Assembly (NCBI GenBank): GCA_003707065.3
Contig: PPXM03000001.1
Coordinates: 1,178,001 to 1,242,000, forward strand
DNA length: 64,000 nucleotides
Direction of reading: 5' to 3'
Source: Trigonopsis variabilis
Lineage: Eukaryota; Ascomycota; Trigonopsidomycetes; Trigonopsidales; Trigonopsidaceae
Shown here: one piece after another, positions 34,235 through 45,271 of the stretch
Numbering within the stretch: position 1 is the first letter of the stretch
Layout of the letters: each line of letters begins with the position of its first letter
Position numbers and translations under genes: made by a program
Notes under the pieces: model-generated
The model's database searches: none
The model's input: only the letters and a program-made list of their open reading frames with translations
What the model was told of the DNA's origin: nothing

Positions 34235-37180
34235 ATGAGTGAACCCACTGAGCCTACTCACGAGAAACCCCCTGCTCCTCCCGCCGAGGACGAGGATGAG
34301 GATGAGGACATTGATGCCCTTATCGAGGACCTCCAGTCCGAAGACGCCCACGAGGACGAGGAGGAGGAAATGGAAGCCGGTGCTTCTGCCCCTCCCGTAC
34401 CCGAGGAGTTATTACAAACTGATCCCCGTGTCGGTTTAACAGAAGATGTTGTTACCCAACGTCGTAAGAAGTACGGTCTTAACCAGATGGCCGAAGAGAA
34501 GGAGAACCTTGTCCTCAAGTTCCTCATGTTCTTCGTCGGTCCCATTCAATTCGTTATGGAGGTAAGTTTTTCTTGATTTTTATTTCGATCTGTTACACGA
34601 TTTTCCAATCTTTTCAAAGAAATTTCTTCTTTTGTTATTGTTTATTTTCCGGGCCAATCACAAGCCGTCTTTTAGTTCCGCAACCTCCGTGTCCGTTGCT
34701 ATGACGATGACACGGCTGCCTTTGGCTGATTGGCCAGACGAAAATGCCGCATATCGAAGAAAACCGTGACAGATCGATACGCTGATTGCAACGGTGTCTA
34801 ACTATTCTAGGCTGCTGCCGTCCTTGCTGCTGGTCTTGAAGACTGGGTCGATTTCGGTGTCATTCTCGCCCTTTTGGCTCTTAACGCTGTCGTCGGTTTC
34901 GTCCAAGAATTCCAAGCTGGTTCCATTGTCGATGAATTAAAGAAGACTCTTGCCTTGAAGGCCGTTGTTGTCCGAAATGGCGGTGTTCATGAAATCGAAG
35001 CTGCCCAAGTTGTTCCCGGTGATATTCTCCAACTCGAGGAGGGTACCATTATCCCCGCCGATGGTCGTCTTGTCATTGATGACTGTTTCCTTCAAGTCGA
35101 TCAATCCTCCATTACCGGTGAATCTCTTGCTGTCGATAAGCACAAGGGTGATACTGTCTACCAATCTTCCACCGTCAAGCGTGGTGAGACCTACATGGTT
35201 GTCACCGCTACTGGTGACCGAACCTTCGTCGGTCGTGCTGCTGCTCTTGTCAACAAGGCTTCTGGTGGCCAAGGTCACTTTACCGAGGTCTTGAACGGTA
35301 TCGGTACCATTCTTCTTGTTCTTGTCATTGTCACCCTTCTCCTTGTCTGGACCGCCTGTTTCTACCGATCAGTCAAGATCGTCCCCATTCTTCGATACAC
35401 TTTGGGTATCACCATCATTGGTGTCCCCGTCGGTCTTCCCGCTGTCGTTACCACCACCATGGCTGTCGGTGCCGCCTATCTTGCCAAGAAGCAAGCCATT
35501 GTCCAGAAGCTTTCTGCCATTGAATCTTTGGCTGGTGTCGAAATTCTCTGTTCCGATAAGACCGGTACTTTGACCAAGAACAAGCTTACCCTTGCCGAGC
35601 CCTACTGCGTCGAAGGTGTTGAGCCCGATGACCTCATGCTTACTGCCTGTTTGGCCGCTACCCGAAAGAAGAAGGGTCTTGATGCTATTGATAAAGCTTT
35701 CCTTAAATCTCTTAAGAACTATCCCCGTGCCAAGAACTCTCTTTCCCGATATAAGGTCCTTGAATTCCATCCTTTCGACCCTGTCTCTAAGAAGGTCCAA
35801 GCTTGGGTTGAGGCTCCCAATGGTGAACGAATTATCTGTGTTAAAGGTGCTCCTCTTTTCGTCCTCAAGACTGTCGAGGAAGACCATCCTATCCCTGAAC
35901 ATATCTTGAACGATTACAAGAACAAAGTCGCTGAATTTGCCTCCCGTGGTTTCCGTTCCCTTGGTGTTGCCCGCAAGCGTGGTGATCAACCCTGGGAAAT
36001 TCTCGGAATTATGCCCTGTTCTGATCCCCCTCGTCACGATACTGCTAAGACCGTCGCTGAAGCTAAGAACCTTGGTTTGTCCATTAAGATGTTGACTGGT
36101 GATGCCGTTGGTATTGCTAAGGAAACCGCTCGTCAACTTGGTCTCGGTACTAACATTTACAATGCTGAACGTCTTGGTCTCGGTGGTGGTGGTGATATGC
36201 CCGGTTCTGAGGTCTACGATTTCGTTGAGGCTGCTGATGGTTTCGCTGAGGTTTTCCCCCAACACAAGTACAATGTCGTCGAGATTCTTCAACAACGTGG
36301 TTACCTTGTTGCCATGACTGGTGATGGTGTCAACGATGCTCCTTCTCTTAAGCGTGCTGATACCGGTATTGCCGTCGAGGGTGCTTCTGATGCTGCCCGA
36401 TCTGCTGCTGATATTGTTTTCCTTGCTCCCGGTCTTTCCGCTATCATTGATGCTCTCAAGACTTCTCGACAGATTTTCCACCGAATGTACTCTTACGTTG
36501 TCTACCGTATCGCTCTTTCTCTTCATTTGGAAATCTTCCTTGGATTGTGGATTGCTATTCTTAACCGATCTCTTAACATTGAGTTGATTGTCTTCATTGC
36601 CATTTTCGCTGATGTTGCTACTCTTGCCATTGCCTACGACAATGCTCCTTACTCTCCCAAGCCCGTCAAGTGGAACTTGCCTCGTCTCTGGGGTATGTCT
36701 GTCTTTTTGGGAATCATCCTTGCCGTCGGTACCTGGATTACCACTACCACCATGTACACCAAGCACGGTGGTATTATCCAGAACTTTGGTGTTATGGACC
36801 CCATTCTTTTCCTTGAAATTTCCCTTTCTGAGAACTGGCTCATTTTCGTGACTCGTGCCAACGGTCCTTTCTGGTCCACTATACCCTCATGGCAACTTTC
36901 TGGTGCCATCTTCGGTGTCGATGTCATCTCCACTGTCTTCTGCGTCTGGGGTTGGTTCGTTGGTGGACAAACCTCCATGGTTACTATTGTCCGTGTCTGG
37001 GTTTGGTCCTTCGGCGTGTTCTCCGTTTGCGCTGGCTTGTACTATTTGATGTCTGAGTCTGTTGCTTTCGACCGCATGATGAACGGTAAGGGTCTCAAGG
37101 AGAAGCCTTCTGGCCGATCCCTCGAGGACTTTGTCGTCGCTATGCAACGTGTGTCGACTCAGCATGAGAAGGCTACCTAA
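34235..37180 (+). CDS. PMA1: Plasma-membrane proton-pumping ATPase (P-type, P3A)
   Basis: Pumps H+ out of the cell and builds the membrane potential that drives nutrient uptake. Two exons: 34235-34561 and 34811-37180, 898 residues (yeast 918); the intron is 249 nt. The N-terminus is acidic ([19 protein letters not shown]). Motifs: actuator TGES, phosphorylation loop [15 protein letters not shown] with Asp near residue 358, nucleotide-binding KGAP, and hinge [20 protein letters not shown]. About ten membrane helices are present. The C-terminal autoinhibitory end is [11 protein letters not shown], almost identical to the yeast tail with its regulatory Ser/Thr. Codon use is extremely biased (GGT, GTC, CTT, AAG), as expected for a very highly expressed protein. 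Confidence 0.98.
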
Positions 37181-37452
37181 GATATGTGGTCCTAATTTTG
37201 TGCTGTTAGGCACTAATTGTTAATTTTTTTAATAATTAGTCATAATATTTTAATTTTAATTGTTTGAAAAGTAATAATCTCTGTGTAGCTGAAGCTGAAG
37301 TTTATTCGTTACTGTAGTTCAAAGAACAAATGGTTGGAGTAGAAGTCTCTGTACTGTTGGGACTGGACTTTGGGGTGCACTCACGCGATTGGAATGCCAG
37401 TTTGAGATATTATAGCAAATACGTTGGAACAATCCAGAGATCTTTATCTTAT

Positions 37453-39184
37453 CTATTCGTACAAGTAGTCATCAATTGGCAGCTTAAGGTGAGCAGCGAT
37501 CCTCTTTACGTGGTACCATCCAACGTTGCACTTCCAGCGTCCACACGGTTCAAGGAGATCGCCATGGCCGGCGCGCCTCCAGAGCGAACTAGAAGAACGA
37601 GGGTCGAGACCATCTTTTCCACCTGAAGTTCTGACGAGAAGTCTCATTTCGCAGAGAGACGAAACACAAGCGAGGACGTCGGTGGTGGAGGGCCCGGTCA
37701 AGTGGCAGTCATCGTCCATATTAGGCTGAGGACCGAGGACAGCTCTGGCGGTGAGTTTGCCTTGGATGCCTGCCTGGAGAATGATTGCATGAAAGATTGC
37801 CAGCAGTCTTTCCAGCTCAAAGGCGGGCATCTGCAGATGTCGTCTAGTCATGGCTCGCCGTTGCCGTAGCCGCTGGTACTCGCTCCATTTAGATTCTTTG
37901 GTAGGGGTTTGCCGTTTCGAGCTTTCTCGGACCGCGAGACCCTCGACTGGTTGAGGGTCAGTGGTTCGCCGGCGACCGCTGCGCTTGGCAATTTGGTACA
38001 TACGGCTAAACATCTTGACGTCGGTTCTTGGAGGGTTATAGCTTGCGAGGTATGCGGAGCAGATAATGAATTGAGCCAGGGGAGCAAGATCCAATAACTC
38101 GATTTGAGACTGAGCCAGTGCCGACTCCTGATCGACGAGGACCAATTTTCCAGACGGGAGAACTTTGTATTCTAGTGGCTCCAAAGCGACATTGATTGTC
38201 CACTCAGCATTCAATATGTCGATGTTAAGTTTATATATGCGGAGAAAGTCGGATGGACCTAGGTCACAAGATGGGGTCACTATAGGAAGAGTAAAGACGG
38301 GCCAGAGACGTCGGACAAGGGTAGAAAGAAGAGTAAGATTAGGACCAGAGACGGGGAAAAAGATGTCAACAGCGAGTTTTACGTAGTTTTGCCATAGCCA
38401 GAGATGCAAGTCGGTCGATAGTTCAGGAGTGGCCAAGTCAGCAGTCTGGTACAAGTTCCAATCTAGACTCAATTGCTGGTTTGGGCTGGAAAGAATCTTC
38501 AAGAGTTGAGGTTTAGCGTAAGGTGAGAAGTAGATCTGAGGCACTGCGGCCGTAGTGAGACAGCGAGGCAGGGGACTTGACACTATGAGAACGACCGATA
38601 AGCCTTGGACCCAGGTCAGCCGATGAAGGTTGATAAAAAACATATACACGTCATCGTTGCATTCCATGAGACGGTCCAGTCGATCAAGTATAATCACATG
38701 ATTGCTGTATACTCTATCATCTTCGGGATCCTGTTCATCTGGAAAGGCATCTCCGTGAGGATAGTTCATTGTCGCCGCCAGCCGCTCAAGATCACTGACA
38801 AAACTCATAAAGTTATCACCGCTAGTCTCAGCTACAAAGGATGTCTTTGGCTCTGAGGGATTTGAGCCGTTTGTCTCGGTTCCTTGTTTTGATACTTCTC
38901 GACCTTGTCTTGCGAGATCTTCGAGAATTCGATCCAAAAGCAGTCGCATCGTGATGCATTGATCTGCTTGGACCCACGTATATCGTGTGTCGGTATGTAT
39001 TCTCAACACATCTCGGACAATAGTGCTCTTCCCACTCCCTGGAAGCCCATGAACTATCGTCACCGGAGTACAACACGGTGAAGGCTGCCAAGTTAGCCAT
39101 TGGTGTAAATTATTCTCTTACTTGAGTCAGATATGCTTCCAGGAGTATCCTTTGGTCATATCTGCAGTCGCTCTGGTCCTTCAT
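37453..39184 (-). CDS. ORC5: Origin recognition complex subunit 5
   Basis: AAA+ subunit of the origin recognition complex that marks replication origins in the nucleus. Model: complement of 39184-39122 and 39084-37453, 564 residues; 37-nt intron (GTAAGA, GGCTAACTTGGCAG). Exon 1 starts MKDQSDCRYDQRILLEAYLT. The Walker A motif is HGLPGSGKST, directly after the exon junction, and the Walker B-like strand is HVIILDRLDRL. The C-terminal half carries the Orc5 signature LDLAPLAQFIICSAYLASYN, followed by a basic linker and a winged-helix region (ELERLLAIFHAIILQAG, VGWYHVKRIAAHLKLPIDDY). It is convergent with PMA1. Confidence 0.93.
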
Positions 39185-39381
39185 CGATCCCTTTCCAAGC
39201 AGCACTTGAGCTCGGTAACGGTCGAGTACAGTTGGCTTTGTATCGCAGATTCTATACTGCTAGTCTACGACTACTGAGCAAGTTCTACACGTATTCTAGC
39301 ATTGATCTTTCGTATACTACATTCTCCTGCCTGATCATGTATCTTGTACCTGATCCCGTAAGCTTCCTATGCACTCTCCCC

Positions 39382-41611
39382 CTAACCAAATGCCACCTCG
39401 ACATCCTCTCCTTCCTTCTTATCCACAAATCGCGCCGAGCATTTGGCCATCGTTGGTGAATTGCGCGAGATCGAGTCGGTCATATAGAAGTTTGTAATTG
39501 GGTTCCGTAAAGCCTCTCCACTGCTTGTGGCCTTTGCATTGTGAGTGGCAATGCTCTTGAGAGCAGCCTCGGCCAGTCCGGGAGACTCGAGCTTATCGTG
39601 CTCGACGAGATGAGGGGCAATGTCTGCCAATCGGGCGCGGATGCTGTATATGTCATCGTAGGGTAAGGGGGTTTCAAGATACTCTGAAGCAGCTCGGATG
39701 ATCTTCCAGTCTTCCCGTGCGACGCCAGGCGACCCAACAGCAGCTCGAGTCACTTGAGCGCGACCCTCGGTATTCACATAAGTGGCATCCTTCTCGGTAT
39801 AAGCTGAAGCGGGTAAGATCACGTCGGCGTACTGGGCTCCAACGTCACCATGATGTCCCTGGTAGATCACAAACGCATCCTTGGGGACATCCTGGGCAGA
39901 GATTTCATCGGCACCGAGTAACCAAACAATCTTGGGTTTAGTGCTGGCGACTTCCTCGCTAGGAGCGATGAAACCAACGTCGTAAGCGCCAGTTCGGGAA
40001 GCGGCTCGCTGAAGAACCGAGTAACCAGTCCATTCAGGAGTCAAAAATACATCCTTGTGCTTGAGAACGTAGTTGGAAATAGCCTTGTAGATGGCTCCAG
40101 CATCAGGGGATTCGGCAACAGCCGATCCAACGATGATAAGAGGCCGTTTATTGGAAGCAAACTTCTTGCCAAACTCTCCACTGAGAGCCTTTTCAAGAGC
40201 GTTAGCGTCTTCACCCAAGTGATTCAACCAGAAGGTGGAATCAAACTTCTCTCCTACGTGATAGACCTCCAACGCGTCACTCGCAAGCCAAGTCTTTCGG
40301 ATTCGGGCGTTGAGCACGGCAGCTTCGTGGCGAGGGTTGGAGCCGATAATAAGGAAGGAATCGGCTTCCTCAATTCCATAGATGGAACTGTTCAAAGTGT
40401 ATGAAGCTCGGAAGTCAATTCCATGAGCAGGGACACTGCCTCCTCCGGGTTGATCAAGAGCCAAGTTCTCAGAGTCGAGGCGATTGGCCAAATCCTTGAG
40501 AGCAACCAAGGATTCAACGTCGGCAAGCTCGCCAGCAATAGCCTTAAATTCATTTTCGCCCGGCTTGATCTTCAAGAAAGCACTAGCAATAGCAGAAAGA
40601 GCGCCGTCCCAGGTAGCAGGCTTGAAGACACCGCCGTCGCGGATGAGAGGAGTGGTGAGACGTTGGGTTTTAAGACCGTCACAGGCAAATCGGCTCTTGT
40701 CATTGATCCATTCTTCGTTAATATCATCATTCAATCTAGGTAAAACTCGGATGACCTCGACGCCTCTGGAGTCCACTCGGATGTTGGATCCAAGAGCATC
40801 CAAAACATCGATTGATTCGGTTTTCTTGAGTTCCCAGGCTCGATAATGGAAAGCGGTTGGTTTAGAAGTAAGAGCGCCGACAGGACAAAGATCGATGACA
40901 TTGCCCGATAATTCGGAATCCAAGGCCTTTTCAAGATACATGCCGATCTGCATGCTATTGCCACGGCCCGAAGTTCCTAGTTCTGGCTGGCCTGCGATAT
41001 CATTGGAAAAGCGGACACAACGAGTACACTGAATACATCGATTCATGCTGGTCTTGACCAATGGACCGAAATCTTTATCTTCAACAGCTCTCTTTCCTGA
41101 GATTTCATGGAATCGACCACGGTCAGTGCCGACTGTTCAATTAGTAACGCACAGATAAACCCTAAAACTTACATCGCATTGATTGGTCTTGAAGATCGCA
41201 TTCACCACCTTGATCACACACGGGACAGTCGAGAGGATGATTGGCAAGCAACATCTCTAAAACACCTTCTCTAGCTTTTAAGGTCCGCTCGGTATCAGTC
41301 TTGATCTCCATTCCTGGAGCTACCGGAAACGCACAACTGGCAATAGGCTTAGGAGCCTTTGGATTATCAACCAAACACATTCGACAGTTTCCCGCAACGG
41401 CTAATTTATCATGATAACAGAATCGGGGAACATGGACACCGGCTTTATCGCATGCCTGGAGAACAGACGAGCCTGCTTCGATGGAGACCTTGATGCCATC
41501 AATGGTAAGCTCGACCTCCTTGAATTTCGAAGACGAAGTTGAAAAGCCTCGGGCAAACCGATAGGCATTCTGTAAGATTGGCTTTCTTCCGAGAAGCAAT
41601 CTGCTCTGCAT
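39382..41611 (-). CDS. NDUFS1: NADH:ubiquinone oxidoreductase 75/78 kDa subunit (NDUFS1)
   Basis: Largest iron-sulphur subunit of the complex I peripheral arm in mitochondria. Model: complement of 41611-41173 and 41132-39382, 729 residues; 40-nt intron (GTAAGT, TTACTAATTGAACAG). Residues 1-25 form a mitochondrial presequence ([18 protein letters not shown]). Cluster ligands are visible: the 2Fe-2S set C...CRMC ([20 protein letters not shown]), [18 protein letters not shown], and the 4Fe-4S set [10 protein letters not shown] plus [14 protein letters not shown]. The remainder is the molybdopterin-oxidoreductase-like domain ([20 protein letters not shown]). Its presence excludes lineages that have lost complex I. 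Confidence 0.97.
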
Positions 41612-42214
41612 GAGGGGAAAGGACGGTCGGTTGGTGAGGGAGAGCTTTGGATGGATAGTGGTTGTTCCTCTTAGTCGCGGAAATTGGCTGGCTCTGATTG
41701 GGTGCTCACAGTTTTGTCACGGTACGAAAAGTTCCCACTGTTTGTAAGGCGAGTCCGGCGCCGGCCGGGTAAGGGTCGCCAGGCTTGGTTGCCAGGCGCG
41801 CAAAGGGTTTTCTTCTTTATACTCATTCGGGCAGAAATTATTGTCGGGATAGAACAAGCGGTTCATACCTATTTTGTATTATCTATCTCTCTACATTCTG
41901 CCCAAGATTGATTTGTTTCTAGCTGGAGCTCTGACAGAGGCTTGAGGCTGAGTGTTTATGCATTCATGATCAGTGTTCCTTACCAAGATACATACATCTT
42001 ACGTACCCTGAAGAGAGATTTTTTCGATAGTGTGCTGTCCAGTCCAGACATGGTCGAGGTCTGTACTGGTTATGTTGACAGAGTAAAAGACAGAGATGAG
42101 GAGACTATGTGCAGTGTCGTGGAAAGCGTAGCAGTAGAACTGTGTAGCAAAGAGTGAATCAAATTACGGTTTGGACTCAGCCAGATTTAATTATTTAGTC
42201 ATACAGTTGGTCGT
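41612..42214. other. Intergenic region between NDUFS1 and the first DUF3445 gene
   Basis: Holds the NDUFS1 promoter, with a GC-rich stretch (GGCGCCGGCCGGGTAAG) near 41756, and the 3' flank of the DUF3445 gene. No additional gene is supported. Confidence 0.5.
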
Positions 42215-43450
42215 CTATTTCGCAGCTAGATCTGGATTAGGCCATCCAAAGATGCTCGGGCTATCTTTGTTGTACCAGTGTGCAAAAGGATAGGTCGACG
42301 CGGTCTTTGGTTCATAATCTGGAGCGATGATGCCGAGCTTGATCTGGCGCTCGATCAATGTATCGAGGTACTTGGAAAGGCGATCAGCAATGGCGGGAAA
42401 GTTCTTATATTTGATGATCTTCTCGGGGCCGTCGAGGAGAACCCGTTTCAAGATACTGGGAACGCCAGGCTCATTTTTCATTTCCTCAATCGAGTAGAAT
42501 ATAGGATGGTTGGTGAAGATGATTGCTTGACTTTTAGGCAGCCGAGAGAGAGTTTGCCTGCAAACCCGGACGTTTATGTCTTCATTGGGAACCGTGTCGG
42601 GTATTGTTTGATCTTTTTCCAGAGCAAAGATACCATTGCATAGGAGTTCATGGTCGTAACAGAAAAACCAACTTGCTCGTTCGACTGGTGAACCTGGGGT
42701 CAACCGATTGAACCAGCGCTCCATGCTGGGCTTCAATTTCTCCTCATAATAAGGGACTTCGGTATGAATAAGGTCAATATGCTTACCAACCTTATCGGCC
42801 ATTGTGAAGAATCCCCCAGGGGAAGGAACCGACGCAGCCACAAGATAGTGTCGTCCGTCCGGTCGTTTCTGAACCACATAGAAATCTTCTTTGGCAAGAC
42901 GAGTGATCATATATAGGGGATGCTCTTTGAACGGTTTCGAAAAGTCAATCGTTTCTTCAGTGATGGCATTATAGACCTGGTGAGGTGAAGGCTTCCAAAA
43001 AAGCTTGGGATACCTTTTACACTGGTGCTCAATAACGGTCATTAGCAGTTCCTCTACTGCTGCATCTGATTCTCCTGGAATCCACTTGAGGTAGTCATTT
43101 CCAGTGGTATTTACCACATGGTTCTTATCATCAATATACCGTTTGAAATATTTATCCATGTCCAACCAATGGTTTATATCCAGCTTAAAGATGCTCATCG
43201 TCTGGTGATACGGCCAACGAAAAGGTCGCCATGGTCGATCATGGTAATTTTTTAAAACATCCACAGTCAGACTATCCAACGGTGTTGGTTCTAGAAACTC
43301 CTGGCCTCCATAGATAGGAGCACTCTTCTCAGATTGGTCTGGTAATGTGTCTGATATTGCTTTCTTGACAGAGAGCTGGGGAACTTTTGACCTAAAGATC
43401 ACTGATAAGACGACCAAGACAACAATCAAGGACAGGATTAGATCGAACAT
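42215..43450 (-). CDS. DUF3445 / HODM-like haem protein, copy 1, membrane-anchored
   Basis: A 411-residue single-exon protein of the DUF3445 family, whose bacterial member HODM is a PAS-fold haem-dependent oxidative N-demethylase. An N-terminal membrane anchor (MFDLILSLIVVLVVLSVIF) is followed by a polar linker and the catalytic-type domain. That domain includes RPWRPFRWPYHQTMSIFKLD, DYLKWIPGESDAAVEELLM, DFYVVQKRPDGRHYLVAASV, ERASWFFCYDHEL and CRQTLSRLPKSQAIIFTNHP. The last block corresponds to the 'RQ' signature of fungal relatives. The substrate and redox partner in fungi are unknown. It is paralogous to the protein at 45272-46513, with the same length and layout. It is probably on the ER face or another internal membrane. 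Confidence 0.85.
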   Translation of the reverse strand: MFDLILSLIVVLVVLSVIFRSKVPQLSVKKAISDTLPDQSEKSAPIYGGQEFLEPTPLDSLTVDVLKNYHDRPWRPFRWPYHQTMSIFKLDINHWLDMDKYFKRYIDDKNHVVNTTGNDYLKWIPGESDAAVEELLMTVIEHQCKRYPKLFWKPSPHQVYNAITEETIDFSKPFKEHPLYMITRLAKEDFYVVQKRPDGRHYLVAASVPSPGGFFTMADKVGKHIDLIHTEVPYYEEKLKPSMERWFNRLTPGSPVERASWFFCYDHELLCNGIFALEKDQTIPDTVPNEDINVRVCRQTLSRLPKSQAIIFTNHPIFYSIEEMKNEPGVPSILKRVLLDGPEKIIKYKNFPAIADRLSKYLDTLIERQIKLGIIAPDYEPKTASTYPFAHWYNKDSPSIFGWPNPDLAAK

Positions 43451-44480
43451 GATGAGGACCTAGGTAGGATGGGCGTGCCAAAGACAGGTTGCTTGATGGT
43501 CTTTTATCATGTAGGATCCAAGGATCACAATGTATTTAACTACTACTTTCGGATAAGAATCCCATTGAGATGGTGCCGCTGGTACTTGTATCGATGAGCC
43601 GGATAGTTTTTCCCAGAAAGGCAGCTATTTGTCAACGACATCGCTCGCCATCTTCTTCAACTGATAGCTACATTACGTTTGAAAAGAGAGAATAGACTTG
43701 CTGTCGACTAGTGACACGTAATTAGCGACTCTAAAGTGGCGTCATGAGATAAAGTTCAGGCTTATCGCTTCCAGAGGACAGCAAGAGTCTTGAGGATAGT
43801 CATCATCAATTACACCTTCTAAGGTCGGCATTTGTATTACATATAGCACTAACGTCGAAGGTAAGGTGAGAGTGGATGATCGGTCATTGTTCCATTGTGC
43901 GGTTTGCGAGATCTCTTATCAAGAACAGAACAGAACAAGAAACGATACCCTTCAAGGTCGGAGGACATTTATGTTCCTCACATTCCCCTGTGTCAATTCA
44001 GTCTAAGGTCTTTTTCATTCTAACCGTGTTTGGACGTGCTTGGCACTGACCTTAGAGTTTCTAATTGTTGTCAGTTGCTGTGCGATGACTGTGACATTGT
44101 GCAATGAGAATATTAACTGTCTGGCGTTGAGCCCCAACACTACAAGCAATACACATAATCTGACTTCTAATATTTGGAATGATGAAAAAATCAATCGGGT
44201 TTGCATGTGGAGGTTGTGGTATGCAAGGCTGAGATGACCATCACAGGTCAGGAACGTACACACATGTGTGATGAGCAAACACCCGTTCGAATTAAGGCAC
44301 GGACGTGATGAGAAATTGTAATCACAGGTACGACGACAAGAATATCCCAAACTCCTTCAATGCCAATTAGCCAGTACATAGATGCAGAACGTTGTCTAAT
44401 GGGGGATCGTAGTGCTTGGAAAGTTCTCCCAAGCAGCAGTTGATGTCCATCAACAGCTCTCATTATTTTTTGCCCAATCT
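43451..44480. other. 1.0 kb spacer between DUF3445 copy 1 and the membrane-protein gene
   Basis: Contains the promoter of copy 1, with TTCGGATAAG at 43548-43557 and GCCGGATAG at 43598-43606. Remaining open frames are short and have no family signature. Confidence 0.5.
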
Positions 44481-45112
44481 CTATCTCTTATTTCCCCATA
44501 AAAGCTGTCCCAAGACAAAATGGAGTAATGTGAATAGACCGGTGACTGAGAGGAACAATCCCAGTGAGGGCTTGACAAGCAGGCCAAGGCACAAGGCAGT
44601 CATAGTCATTTCAAACGAGTCCAATATCTTTTCCTTCATAAATAAAACCATTATAAATGTAGACATAAAGCCTGCAATCGACACACTAGTCCCTAGGTTG
44701 AACCCGAAAGCATCATGGTCTAGAATGGCTCGGAAGATCCGTCCAAATATAACTACCCGACCAAAGACATACACAAATCTCGTAATCTATAGTTAGAGCT
44801 ATTGTTGTCCCGGTCTTACCAGAGAACGGTCGGAATCACGCGGACTTGGGCCATTCTCATGCTCGACAGTCAAATCATAAAGCTCCCAGCCCAGGATTAG
44901 GACTGCCGTGATTAGAATAAATGAATATTCAGCGGTCTGCGGCACGGGCAATTCTAGCGGTCTCGAAACAGTGCTGAAAAGCCCTTCCATAGTTGATGAG
45001 CACAAGCTAAGTCCAGCTGGGCGATCTTTCCCTCTTTGCTGGTCGTCAAAAAGACTTTCACCTGCATGACATGGCGTCTAACTATGGCCCGTGAAACGCA
45101 TTTACCAGACAT
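44481..45112 (-). CDS. Small multi-pass membrane protein, unknown family
   Basis: Model: complement of 45112-45106, 45061-44820 and 44786-44481, 184 residues. The second intron is only 33 nt (GTAAGA...CTCTAACTATAG). The first (44 nt) joins a 7-nt exon and has a weaker branch site, so the protein may instead start at the internal ATG 44990 (MEGLFSTVSRP). About four membrane helices: EYSFILITAVLILGWELY, FGFNLGTSVSIAGFMSTFIM, MTALCLGLLVKP and LFLSVTGLFTLLHFVLGQLL. It ends GQLLWGNKR. I do not recognise it; the rear half recalls Arv1-type helices but the Arv1 zinc motif is absent. It sits tightly between two DUF3445 genes on the same strand. Confidence 0.55.
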
Positions 45113-45271
45113 TCGGAACCTAGATTTTCACAGCCGCACCGGATTAGGCCCTTTGTTCGACGCGCGTGGTGGAAGCCATTTGGTGCAAAGAGTCAAAACT
45201 AGGTCTATTGAAATACTACAGCCTTGGTTACGTGACTCGGCGACGTCAAAGTTCACGTTGTTGGTAGGGAA

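Noticed and set aside
35369-36766. 465-codon open frame antisense to PMA1
   Set aside because: Same cause: biased codons leave few stops on the opposite strand. The sense frame is the full H+-ATPase.
44275-44310. GTTCGAATTA resembling a tRNA T-loop
   Set aside because: Flanking bases do not form a stem.
44481-44990. Similarity of the small membrane protein to Arv1
   Set aside because: Only the hydrophobic pattern agrees; the N-terminal zinc-binding cysteines that define Arv1 are missing.
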